Origin: Coneutiohabitans sp964457925
Lineage (GTDB): Bacteria > Zhuqueibacterota > Zhuqueibacteria > Zhuqueibacterales > Zhuqueibacteraceae
Length of the DNA stretch: 64,000 bases
NCBI GenBank assembly: GCA_964457925.1
Contig: CAYWGH010000009.1
Coordinates: 1-64,000 of the forward strand
Reading direction: 5' to 3'
The notes below the pieces were generated by a model that had not been told where the DNA came from, made no database searches, and saw nothing but the letters and a program-made list of their open reading frames with translations. Position numbers and translations under genes: made by a program. Positions 1 through 8,936 of the stretch are shown in pieces (position 1 is the stretch's first letter; each line of letters opens with the position of its first letter).

Positions 1-990
1 CTCGCGCATGCAGCGAAAATGGCCGGCCGGGCACGCGTCATAACCAAGATGACTGCACGGGCGGCAGGCCAGCATTTGGTTTTCCAGCACACGCGAGCTG
101 GCGCGCTGCGGAAAAAATCCCAGTTCGCGCGTCGTCGAGCCTGCCAGCATGAGCACCGGCGTTTTAACCGCCTCGGCCATGTGCATTAAGCCGGAATCAT
201 TCGCCACCAACAAGCGGCTGCGCTTGATGAAAACCGCAGAGGCGAGCAGCGAGCAACGGCCGGTGAGATCGATCACATGGCCGCCCGTGACGGCGTTGGT
301 GATGGCGCGACCGGCCTCGACATCTTGCGGCCCGCCCAAAATCACAAGGGCAAAATCAGGGTAGTGCTTTGCAAGCTGTGCGGCCAACTCTGCAAAATAT
401 TCTGACGGCCAGCGTTTGGTGAAATAGCCTGCACCCGGCGCCAGGGCGAGCAACGCCTGCCCGCGGGCAATGCCATAGTGCTGCGCGACATGCTCGGCTT
501 CTTGTTCGTGTTCTTGCGCCCAAAACAACTCCGTACCGGCGCCATCATCCGTCACTTGCAATGCCGCGGCTGCGGCAAGATAGCGTTGATAGATCGGCGC
601 AACCTGCGGCATCGTGTTCAGTTTGAATTTGACATAAAGCCCGCGCCGCCACACATGTTTTTGATAGCGCAAAACACGTTTTGCCCGGCAGGCATGAACC
701 AAAAAGCGCGACCGAAAATTTTTGTGAAGATCGATGGCAATATCATAGCGCGTGTCGCGCAAAGTCCGGCCCAATTGCCGCATTCCCGGCAAGCCTGCGG
801 CCGGTTCGATCACATGCACGGCATCGATGTTCGGGTTGTGTTTCAGCAACGGCGCGAAATTCGCTTTCACCACGAAATCGATGGCGGCGCGCGGAAAGCG
901 CCGGCGCAGGGCGCGCACCAGCGGCGAGGCCAGCACGATATCGCCTATCGAACTCAAGCGCAAAATCAAAATTTTGCCGGGATCATTCAC
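1..990 (-). CDS. Glycosyltransferase family 9 (heptosyltransferase-like), 3' end outside window
   Basis: Transfers a sugar, usually a heptose, from a nucleotide donor onto lipopolysaccharide core or a related glycan at the inner membrane. I translated the minus strand by hand: the frame is open from a GTG at 990 to the window edge (330 codons, close to the family's usual 340-350), so only the extreme C-terminus is missing. Seen: N-terminal ILRLSSIGDIVLASPL, the Rossmann start typical of GT9; APGAGYFTKRWP; VANDSGLMHMAEA, the donor-binding ANDSG motif; and CRPCSHLGYDACPAGHFRCM near the end, a GT9 signature. No ATG is available upstream before the in-frame stop, so GTG is the best start. It is the last gene of a leftward cluster after the UDP-glucuronate decarboxylase. 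Family assignment is firm; the exact sugar is unknown. Confidence 0.9.
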   Translation of the reverse strand, partial: MNDPGKILILRLSSIGDIVLASPLVRALRRRFPRAAIDFVVKANFAPLLKHNPNIDAVHVIEPAAGLPGMRQLGRTLRDTRYDIAIDLHKNFRSRFLVHACRAKRVLRYQKHVWRRGLYVKFKLNTMPQVAPIYQRYLAAAAALQVTDDGAGTELFWAQEHEQEAEHVAQHYGIARGQALLALAPGAGYFTKRWPSEYFAELAAQLAKHYPDFALVILGGPQDVEAGRAITNAVTGGHVIDLTGRCSLLASAVFIKRSRLLVANDSGLMHMAEAVKTPVLMLAGSTTRELGFFPQRASSRVLENQMLACRPCSHLGYDACPAGHFRCMRE

Positions 991-1122
991 GGCATTATGC
1001 GGATTTCTTGTTGCCGCTGCACACAAGCGCCGGGGTGAGCCACGGCCCAGCCGCGGCGGCCACTGCTGCAAAAAATTTCAGGCGACGGCCAGGCCGTCGC
1101 GCAGCATGCGTCACCCGGAAAT

Positions 1123-2061
<939 letters not shown>

Positions 2062-2087
2062 GCTGCCGCCTCTCGCAAGTTGTGGCG

Positions 2088-3206
2088 CTAGTTGTCTGCC
2101 AAAACTTCCAGTTTCTTCTTGAAATTCTCGGTGGCGCGCCAGCGCAGTTTGCCGTTTTGTTTGAAAAGAACCAGGGCTTCGAGACGCTCAGTCTTTTCTG
2201 CCAGTGAGAGGCCGTGTTCCGGTCCCAAAACAAACACAGCTGTGGCAAAGGCATCGGCAATCATCGCCGTGGGCGCGACCACGGTTACGCCCAGCATTTG
2301 CGAGGCCGCGCTGTCGCTCCACGCCGGATAGCCGGTTTTCGGATCGAGAATGTGATGATAGCGCCGGCCGCCTTGCTCGAAGAAGCGTTCGTAATCGCCG
2401 CTGGTTGCGACAGCGCCGCCGTCGACTTTGAAACGCGCAAAAAACGCATCAGCCGCACGCGGATGCCGCACCCAAATGTAGCGCCGCCCGGCTGTAAGCG
2501 GGGACGATTTCACACGCAGATCGCCGCCGGCTTCGACCAGGACATCATGAAATCCGTGCCGTGCCAGCGTCTGCCAGCCGCGATCGATGGCATAGCCTTT
2601 TGCGATGCCGCCGAGATCGATTGCGGCATGATCTTTTGTGAAATGTACACGCGCCGAAGGCGCGCCCTCATTTTCCGCGTGTTCTAATTTCAAATGATGA
2701 AAACCGATGGCAGCAAGCTGCGCCTGTATTCTCTCTGCCGCCGGCACATGCAGCGAGTCCGTGCCGAAGCCCCAGAGCTTCATCACCGGCGCAATCGTGA
2801 CATCGAATGCGCCCGCGCTGCGTTCGCTAATCTCGAGCGCTGTACGCAAAACCGAATCCATTTCTGCAGAAATCGTGACGCTGCTCCCGGCCTGCGCGCC
2901 CGCGTGGTTGATCGTCGCCACTTCACTGTCCTCGCGATAGGAGGACATCATGGCATCAATGCGCGCCATCTCACCGAAAGCCGAGTCAATTGCGGCGAGC
3001 GCTTGCGGTTGTCGCGTCGAATCCGGCAAAAAGATTTTGATCAACACCAGGGTGTCCATCAAAATCTGCGTGCGCTCAACCGTGTGAATCGAGGGTTTCG
3101 GCCGGCAGCTTCCAAAGAACAAAACAGCGACAGCTTGCATCAAAAAAATCACACGACATGATTTTTTGCGAAAGCTGAGCCAACGAGGGATTGCCAGACT
3201 TATCAT
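2088..3206 (-). CDS. apbE: FAD:protein FMN transferase (ApbE), lipoprotein
   Basis: Attaches FMN covalently to Thr/Ser of periplasm-facing flavoproteins such as Rnf/Nqr subunits, using FAD and Mg. The 372-residue product starts with a basic stretch, a hydrophobic segment and a lipobox-like LFFGSC (Cys about residue 33), so it is probably an outer-leaflet or periplasmic lipoprotein. ApbE hallmarks are present: MDTLV near the mature N-terminus, the DLGGIAKGYAIDRG segment that binds FAD/Mg, and VEAGGDLRV. A shorter start at 3140 would still keep the lipobox. It follows the polyprenyl synthase by 20 bp. No Nqr/Rnf flavoprotein target occurs in this window. The membrane polyferredoxin at 16112 is a possible redox partner, but that link is only a guess. 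Confidence 0.93.
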   Translation of the reverse strand: MISLAIPRWLSFRKKSCRVIFLMQAVAVLFFGSCRPKPSIHTVERTQILMDTLVLIKIFLPDSTRQPQALAAIDSAFGEMARIDAMMSSYREDSEVATINHAGAQAGSSVTISAEMDSVLRTALEISERSAGAFDVTIAPVMKLWGFGTDSLHVPAAERIQAQLAAIGFHHLKLEHAENEGAPSARVHFTKDHAAIDLGGIAKGYAIDRGWQTLARHGFHDVLVEAGGDLRVKSSPLTAGRRYIWVRHPRAADAFFARFKVDGGAVATSGDYERFFEQGGRRYHHILDPKTGYPAWSDSAASQMLGVTVVAPTAMIADAFATAVFVLGPEHGLSLAEKTERLEALVLFKQNGKLRWRATENFKKKLEVLADN

Positions 3207-3226
3207 GTTTCATTCGAACGCGGCGA

Positions 3227-4213
3227 TCAATTTTCCCGCAACGTAATGAATCTTACCAGCTTGGTTAACGCCTCTTTGTAGGATGAGTCATGGTACGGCG
3301 CGAGCAAATGCAAGGCTTCATCGCAGAAGCGTTGGGCGGTGTCATGCGCATAGGCAACGCCGCCCTGGCGTTCAATGAAATTGACGATGCGTTCGTAATC
3401 ATTTTTGCGCGAGCGCCAGGTGGAGCCGCGGCGTACCAGGCGAATGATTTCTTTCGCTTCGGACTTCTTTGCTTGTTTGAGCGCGTGCAGTAACGGCAGC
3501 GTAATTTTGTTCTCGCGAATATCATTGCCCACCGGTTTGCCGATGGCGCCTTCCTGACCGAGCAAATCGAGCAGATCGTCGCGAATTTGAAATGCGATGC
3601 CGACTTTCTCGCCGAATTCTCCCATCGCCGCAATCTCCGCCTCGGATTGTTCGCCTGCCAGGCCGCCGAGCTGGCAGGCCGCGGAAATCAGGGAGGCGGT
3701 TTTGTCCGCAATCAAGCGAAAATAAATCGCCTCTTCCATCCAATAATCGCGGCTGCGTTCGAGTTGCAGCAGCTCGCCCTGGCTCATGCGCTCAGCCGTG
3801 AGCGAGATAATTGAAAACGCCTTGGCATCGCCCAGATGCAACATCGCGAGCAGCGATTTGGAAAAAAGATAATCGCCCATCAATACCGAAACCTTGTTTT
3901 TCCAAATCGAATTGATCGAGGGAAAACCGCGGCGGCGATAGGAATCGTCCACGACGTCATCGTGAACCAGCGTGGCGGTGTGCAACAACTCGAGAATGGC
4001 CGCTGCTTTCAAGCGCTTGACGGTGGGAGGCGCGCCGTTCATGCGGCTGATCAACAGGACGATGATGGGGCGCAAACGTTTGCCGCGATGCGAAAGCAGA
4101 TAGTGAACAACCTGGTCGATGAGAAAAATGTCGGATTTGAGTAGGGATTTATATTCTTGCTCGAATGCCACGAGGTCATCTTTAATCGGCTCGATGATGT
4201 CTTTCAGCTTCAA
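3227..4213 (-). CDS. Polyprenyl diphosphate synthase (long-chain, IspB/HepT type)
   Basis: Condenses isopentenyl diphosphate units onto an allylic primer to make the isoprenoid tail of quinones. The 328-residue protein carries GKRLRP (about 44-49), the first aspartate-rich motif DDVVDD (85-90) and the second DDLLD (212-216), all in the family order and spacing. Chain length cannot be read off safely; the residues before the first motif (LLHTATLVH) are small or non-aromatic, which suits a long product (C35-C45). It is the first gene of the leftward cluster 4213 to 1. Its association with ApbE fits a loose respiratory/envelope theme but does not prove a pathway. Confidence 0.92.
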   Translation of the reverse strand: MKLKDIIEPIKDDLVAFEQEYKSLLKSDIFLIDQVVHYLLSHRGKRLRPIIVLLISRMNGAPPTVKRLKAAAILELLHTATLVHDDVVDDSYRRRGFPSINSIWKNKVSVLMGDYLFSKSLLAMLHLGDAKAFSIISLTAERMSQGELLQLERSRDYWMEEAIYFRLIADKTASLISAACQLGGLAGEQSEAEIAAMGEFGEKVGIAFQIRDDLLDLLGQEGAIGKPVGNDIRENKITLPLLHALKQAKKSEAKEIIRLVRRGSTWRSRKNDYERIVNFIERQGGVAYAHDTAQRFCDEALHLLAPYHDSSYKEALTKLVRFITLREN

Positions 4214-4460
4214 CCCGAATCCCTCTCACTTCTTGACCGGCCCGCGCCGGCGATTTTTTTTAAAATTAGGTTTTCGCAAATTCAGTATGCTCCCGCTGCA
4301 ACGCTGGGTGAACGTTAGCCCTTGAAAACAACTCGCGTGTTGGCATGAGAAGATTTGGCAGCGAATATTAAGCATTCGACGCGCGTTTGTCAATGAGAAA
4401 TTTGGCGCTCGCCTCGCGCCCTCGCTTGATTTTTTGGATAAATCGTGTTATCGTCACGCC

Positions 4461-4757
4461 ATGCTTGAACGAACCTGTTTAGCCTGCGGCCGCAAGACAG
4501 CAAAGCGGGAATTGTTGCGTTTGAGCCGCACTCCCGAGGGAACCATTGTCATTGACGCCCGCCAACGTCTGCCCGGACGGGGCGCATATGTTTGCCCCAC
4601 GCTTGCCTGCGCCGAACTGCTGCAACGCAAGCATGGGCTGCAGCACGGCATGCGCCAGCAGGTGCCGCCGGAAATTTATCAACGCGTTTTGGCCTTTGTG
4701 CAAGAAATCACTACGATCGGCGATAACTTATCAAACCAGCAAAACAAAATGAAATAA
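4461..4757 (+). CDS. ylxR: YlxR family RNA-binding protein (DUF448)
   Basis: Small basic nucleoid- or RNA-associated protein, in most bacteria encoded between nusA and infB. The product has the family pattern: RTCLACGRKTAKRELLRL at the N-terminus, a central acidic/basic beta segment (VIDARQRLPGRGAYVC) with the diagnostic GRGAYVC, and a C-terminal helix. The longer frame begins at a TTG at 4434; I chose the ATG at 4461 because homology begins exactly there. Here it stands alone, between a divergent polyprenyl synthase and a PAP2 membrane protein, with no nusA or infB in the window. Confidence 0.85.
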   Translation: MLERTCLACGRKTAKRELLRLSRTPEGTIVIDARQRLPGRGAYVCPTLACAELLQRKHGLQHGMRQQVPPEIYQRVLAFVQEITTIGDNLSNQQNKMK

Positions 4758-5004
4758 CGTTTCCATATCTCGAGCCGCGAATGCATGTAAATTAAAAAAT
4801 TGATTAGCGTACCTTCGCGTTAAGCAGCGGCAGCAGCAAACGGGCATGTTATTTGACTTGACTATGTCAGATTAATCCCTGAGACGCAGCATTCTCTGAG
4901 AATTCACGCAATCTTACTCTGCGACTCTGTGGTGGTTTTTGGAATGTGACATTGTCAAACTAAACCGCGTTTCTAAATCGCATTTTCGGACCACCACAGT
5001 TCTT

Positions 5005-5967
5005 ATGAATATTTCTTTTTCCAGAATCCGAGCCGACTGGCGGCAAAAACTCCTTTTCTTTGACAAACTCACCCTGGGCTACCTCGTTCTCCTGCCGATC
5101 TTGATTCTGCTTTCTGGCAAACACGTTCATCTCTGGCCCGTGATTGCGATTGTGCATCCGATACTCCTCATCGGCGTGCTGGCGCTGATTGCGCATGAAA
5201 CCGCTTTGCCGGGGGCGTTACGCTGGCTGCGGGATTGGTATCCCATGCTGTTCTTTACCTTTTTCTTTGGAACCATCGGCCGCGTGGTCACACTATTTTT
5301 CCCGTTTTGGCTCGAACCGTTTTTACTCAAGAGCGATATTTGGTTTTTCGGAGAGCATCCCTGGGAATTTTTCACACGCCATCTCACGCCCTTCACGACG
5401 GAGATTTTTTCGTTCGCCTATTGGAGCTACTACGTTCTGATCCCGCTGGCGGTACTCATTCCTTATCGCGCGGCACGTGCGGGGTTCGCGAGAAAACATG
5501 CCGTCACCCCGCCGTTTGATCGCGTGATGGCACGCGTTTGTTTGACCATGTTCACCTGTTATGCTTGTTTTTTGATCATGCCCGCGCGCGGCCCGCATCA
5601 TGTCATGAATCTCGATCACGAGTTGCTCTTTGCCGGCGGCTGGTTTTATAATTCAATTTTATTCATTCAAGGGAAAGGCTCGGTCGTTGGCGCTGCGTTT
5701 CCCAGCTCGCACGTGGCCGCAGCTTGGACGGTTTTGCTGGCTTTGCGGCAAAGTTTTCGCAGGGTATTTTGGGCGCTGTTGCCGCTGGTTATCGTGCTCT
5801 CGGCTTCCACATTTGTGATTCAATATCATTATATCATTGACTCTGTAGGGGGAATTCTGGTCGCGGCAGTCATCGAAGTGATCATGAGTCGCCGCGAAGC
5901 GCAGCAGCAGCAAGCAACTGTTAAAGCCGCCTGGCACAAAACGCCACCAATGATCCTAGAAAAATAA
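5005..5967 (+). CDS. PAP2 / AUR1-like integral membrane phosphatase or transferase
   Basis: A membrane enzyme of the PAP2 superfamily, acting on lipid phosphates or transferring a phospho-headgroup at the membrane surface. From the ATG at 5005 (320 residues; the frame is open from a TTG at 4939) there are about six hydrophobic segments. The PAP2 signature is present: FPSSHVAAAW (conserved His about 236) and, about 39 residues on, QYHYIIDSVGG (His275, Asp279). MPARGPHH matches the first, diverged motif of inositol-phosphorylceramide synthase (AUR1) relatives. The AUR1-type C1 motif favours a headgroup transferase or lipid phosphatase; substrate unknown. It is a single gene with no obvious partner. 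Confidence 0.82.
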   Translation: MNISFSRIRADWRQKLLFFDKLTLGYLVLLPILILLSGKHVHLWPVIAIVHPILLIGVLALIAHETALPGALRWLRDWYPMLFFTFFFGTIGRVVTLFFPFWLEPFLLKSDIWFFGEHPWEFFTRHLTPFTTEIFSFAYWSYYVLIPLAVLIPYRAARAGFARKHAVTPPFDRVMARVCLTMFTCYACFLIMPARGPHHVMNLDHELLFAGGWFYNSILFIQGKGSVVGAAFPSSHVAAAWTVLLALRQSFRRVFWALLPLVIVLSASTFVIQYHYIIDSVGGILVAAVIEVIMSRREAQQQQATVKAAWHKTPPMILEK

Positions 5968-6465
5968 TCTAGCAAACAGTTACATAAAGGGAATTTTCTA
6001 AATCTGCTTGTCTCAGCCTGAGCCAAGCGTTCTTGCAATTTTTCCCGCCGCATAAAAACCCCGCAGGTGCCGCGAATGATTGTACGTTATAACAATTAAA
6101 CGCTGTTGGCAGCTTCCGGCTTGCGCGCCGCCGTTTCTTCATCCTCCATTTCACGCTTGGCATAATACTTGTCGAGTTCATTCCGTCGTTTTACACAGCC
6201 TCGGTTTCGCCGTCAAAGACTTACAAAAACGTCTTTCGATCTTGGCTGCCTAATTTTGATAAAATGTTTAAGCATTCTTTCGCCTTTGTCGCTATATAAC
6301 TTGCCATGAGAATGCCGTAGATAACGCTCGTCACGTCCGCGCATGCGCCCCGCCGGGGTTGCGCAACGAGACGGCGAAACCGCGCGGCGACGTCAAAATC
6401 ACATGCTTCGGCGAGAGACTTCTCCTGGCTCTGCCGCGGCGCGATCTGTTCACTGATTAAGCATC
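5968..6465. other. Intergenic region with a possible coding relic on the minus strand
   Basis: Almost 500 bp without a supportable gene. On the minus strand, a frame ending at about 6099 reads as a plausible C-terminus (RRNELDKYYAKREMEDEE, then a few residues to a stop), but an in-frame stop lies about 40 codons upstream and no ATG/GTG start precedes it. It may be the eroded end of a gene. The rest holds no clear hairpin or promoter. Confidence 0.3.
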
Positions 6466-7512
6466 GTGGGTCTTCTCGTGACTCGTTCGAAGTATCTTGG
6501 CTCTGCTTTCGCATTAGCGCTGCTCTGCACCGTTTCCGCTTCGGCGCAAACGACCATCTATGGCGGTCGCGGCTTGATGCGCGTCTTCACCGCTGAACCG
6601 ATCGGCGGCAAGCAATTTTTCATCAATTCTTATTTTCAGACATTTTTGGAGTCCCCCGATCAGCGTCAGAACCTTCTCGGCAAAGATCATACACTGTCGT
6701 TGGGATTCACGCTGGGGCTGAGCAACAGCCTGGAATTCAACCTGCAGGTGGTGCCCTATCAAGACGACCAGCAAAATGCCTGGGGTCCTCCCGGCGATAC
6801 GCAGCTTGGTTTGAAAATGGCGCTGCCGTTTTCCGTGGGCGGCATTTCCACTGGTCTGCGCGGCTTCGTCAGCCTGCCCACCGCGAAGAATCACAATGTG
6901 CCATATGAACCCTATTCCTCCGGCAAAGTTGGCGGCGGCATTCAAGGCCTGGCCACGATTGACATGACGGAAAGTTTTCCGCTGGTGCCGTTGAAAGCCT
7001 ACTTGAATTTTGGCTATTACGACCACACGCTCGACCGCAATTTTTTCATCGGACATGAAGATCAATTTTTGGTCGGCGCCGGTTTGAAGTTTCCGATTCG
7101 TTCGATCACATTTTACACCGAATACACCGGTGAGATCTTTGCCAACAATGCGGTACTGAGTTACGCGGAAAATTCCACGCGGGTTTCGCAGGGCATGAAA
7201 GTGCTCGGCCCCTGGAATTTGATTCTCGATCTTGCGGTTGACGTGGGGTTAGACAAGCCCGCAGTAACGCGCATCGACCCGCTGCAAAAGCAATATGCCG
7301 ATTGGAAGGTTATCCTGGGTGTGAATTATCAAGTCGCGTTCAATCGCCAGAGCGGCATCTCCTCGACGCAGCCGGGCAGGCGCAGCGAACGGCGCGCAGA
7401 TCCGGAGTTGGAGCGCGTCCGTATCAAGCGCGAAAGCGCCAAGGAAGACCTGGAGGATATGGAAAAATCTTTGCAGGAAGGCAACGATTCCGAGAAAAAA
7501 GAAAAACCATGA
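6466..7512 (+). CDS. Outer-membrane beta-barrel-like protein heading the trans-envelope operon
   Basis: No named family recognised. The 348-residue product has an N-terminal signal peptide (hydrophobic core LGSAFALALLCTV, cleavage after SASAQ) followed by a chain of short alternating aromatic/hydrophobic strands rich in Gly and Tyr, as in outer-membrane barrels. Examples are HTLSLGFTLGLSNSLEFNLQ and STGLRGFVSLPTAKN. The last 50 residues are instead highly charged and helical (ELERVRIKRESAKEDLEDME), probably a periplasmic tail or coiled coil. The start is GTG 6466 (or GTG 6478). Its stop overlaps the ATG of the TPR gene (ATGA at 7509-7512), so the two are translationally coupled. Role in a trans-envelope complex is inferred from context. 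Confidence 0.7.
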   Translation: MGLLVTRSKYLGSAFALALLCTVSASAQTTIYGGRGLMRVFTAEPIGGKQFFINSYFQTFLESPDQRQNLLGKDHTLSLGFTLGLSNSLEFNLQVVPYQDDQQNAWGPPGDTQLGLKMALPFSVGGISTGLRGFVSLPTAKNHNVPYEPYSSGKVGGGIQGLATIDMTESFPLVPLKAYLNFGYYDHTLDRNFFIGHEDQFLVGAGLKFPIRSITFYTEYTGEIFANNAVLSYAENSTRVSQGMKVLGPWNLILDLAVDVGLDKPAVTRIDPLQKQYADWKVILGVNYQVAFNRQSGISSTQPGRRSERRADPELERVRIKRESAKEDLEDMEKSLQEGNDSEKKEKP

Positions 7513-8186
7513 ATCATTTGAGATATAATTGGCAGGGTCACATCTTGCGATTACCTATTACCCTCATGATCAGCGCGGTTTGCAGTTTCGGCGGTTTTTT
7601 TTCGCCAACTGCCGCGCAGGAAAAACCGGCTTCCGAAACGCGCGTGAGCGACCGCAACATGGAAAAAGTGGCAGCTCGCATTTATCGTGACGCCCTGAAG
7701 TTTTACAACGAACGCGCCTATTGGAAAGCGGCGCGTGAGTTCATCATTTTGCTGGATTATTATCCCTCGTTCAGCCAGGCGGACGGTGTGCTGTGCCACT
7801 TGGGCGAATGCTTATACTCGATGGATATGTTCAAATCGTCGCACAAGATGTTTCGTTTCCTGGTCACCAAATTTCCACAAAGCGAGTATGTCGCGCAAGG
7901 CCTGCACGGCTTGCAGCGGATTCAATATCAGGCGGAGAATTATCCGGAAAGCATCAAGGTTTATAACGCCATACTCACCACCTATCCGGGAAGCCGGGTG
8001 GAGGACGGCGTGCATTATTTTGCCGGCATGGCCCATTTTCACGAGCATGATTATGATAATGCCATCACGGTGCTCGAAAAAGTCGGCTCACGCAGTGAGT
8101 TTTATGATTTCAGCTTGTACACGATCGGGCTAGCTCACCTAAAAAAAAAAGCATCAACAACGCCCTATCGGCTTTGCGTAAGCTAG
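7509..8186 (+). CDS. TPR-repeat periplasmic protein, N-terminal part (frame broken at A10 run)
   Basis: N-terminal part of a secreted tetratricopeptide-repeat protein of the BamD/YbgF-like type. A signal peptide (LPITLMISAVCSFGGFF, ending near SPTAAQ) is followed by repeats such as the segment around YWKAAREFIILLDYYPSF. The frame runs into ten consecutive A (8141-8150), after which it reads KKKASTTPY and stops at 8186. Shifting -1 at the run continues directly as KKKSINNALSALRKLVG and joins the next reading frame, which contains more TPRs. The protein is therefore almost certainly one chain of about 463 residues. Its ATG overlaps the stop of the barrel gene. Confidence 0.75.
   Translation: MNHLRYNWQGHILRLPITLMISAVCSFGGFFSPTAAQEKPASETRVSDRNMEKVAARIYRDALKFYNERAYWKAAREFIILLDYYPSFSQADGVLCHLGECLYSMDMFKSSHKMFRFLVTKFPQSEYVAQGLHGLQRIQYQAENYPESIKVYNAILTTYPGSRVEDGVHYFAGMAHFHEHDYDNAITVLEKVGSRSEFYDFSLYTIGLAHLKKKASTTPYRLCVS
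8141..8150 (+). other. Run of ten A at the frame switch (candidate slippage site or indel)
   Basis: Ten adenines preceded by CT and followed by GC. The upstream reading frame uses codons starting at 8139 (CTA AAA AAA AAA GCA); the downstream TPR frame uses codons starting at 8150 (AGC ATC AAC). Eleven A, or a -1 slip, would restore one open frame. Runs of nine or more A are known to cause RNA polymerase slippage in bacteria, and A-rich heptamers also support -1 ribosomal frameshifting. They are equally frequent sites of sequencing error. The sequence alone cannot decide. Confidence 0.7.
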
Positions 8187-8899
8187 TCGGCCTGCCCATC
8201 CTCCGTCCGGAACAGCGCGAGGTCAAAATAAACGCCCATTTGACGCTCGGATTTATCTACTATGAGCTGGGTTATTACCGCGAAGCGATCTCCCACCTCC
8301 GGAATCTCCCGGAGAATCACAAGGATTATCCGCAAGCGCTGCTCGTGCGCAGTTGGGCCTCGATCAAGCTGAACGATTTTCAAAGCGCGGTCATCACGCT
8401 CAACGAGCTGATCAAGAAATTTGATGACTCGGAATTCGGCGAGGAAGCGCACTTTTTGCTGGGCCAGTCGTATCTCCGGCTCGAATTCTATGATTTCGCG
8501 GTGCAGGAGTATGATTACATCATTCGTAAATATCCGGAGGGCAACAACGTTGCCGACCGCGTCGCGTTGGTCGAGTTGGGCCTGCGCGAACAGGAAAAAT
8601 CGCTGGAGCAACTGAAAGTGCAGTTGTTGGTATTGGAATCGAAGCTGCTCGATTCCATCCGCTTGGACGGCGCCGGCCAAGTGCCCAAATACATTCAGGA
8701 TCATTACGTGCAGTTGGCGAAGTCGCGGGATGAGTTGGTGGACAGCATCCTGACCGAGCGCCGGATTTTCGAAGAAGTTTCGCAAAAGGTCGATCAAGTT
8801 CGTTCAGACATCACGCGAATGGAGTCGCGGCGTCACTGGCGTGCTTATGCCGAATATGGCAAGACGCGGGCGTTATTTTTGAAGGGAATGCCGAGATAG
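8174..8899 (+). CDS. TPR-repeat periplasmic protein, C-terminal part
   Basis: C-terminal continuation of the TPR protein begun at 7509. It contains further repeats (AHLTLGFIYYELGYYREAIS, AHFLLGQSYLRLEFYDFAVQ), then a long heptad-rich coiled coil (the stretch around EQEKSLEQLKVQLLVLESKL and the region after VDSILTERRIF). The formal start is a TTG at 8174, without a Shine-Dalgarno sequence. In-frame residues SINNALSA just upstream of it extend back to the A10 run, which indicates that it is not normally an independent gene. The stop at 8899 lies 37 bp before the next start. Confidence 0.7.
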   Translation: MRKLVGLPILRPEQREVKINAHLTLGFIYYELGYYREAISHLRNLPENHKDYPQALLVRSWASIKLNDFQSAVITLNELIKKFDDSEFGEEAHFLLGQSYLRLEFYDFAVQEYDYIIRKYPEGNNVADRVALVELGLREQEKSLEQLKVQLLVLESKLLDSIRLDGAGQVPKYIQDHYVQLAKSRDELVDSILTERRIFEEVSQKVDQVRSDITRMESRRHWRAYAEYGKTRALFLKGMPR

Positions 8900-8936
8900 T
8901 TTGTCAAATGCCTTGCAAACAGAGGTTAGGCCGAGT

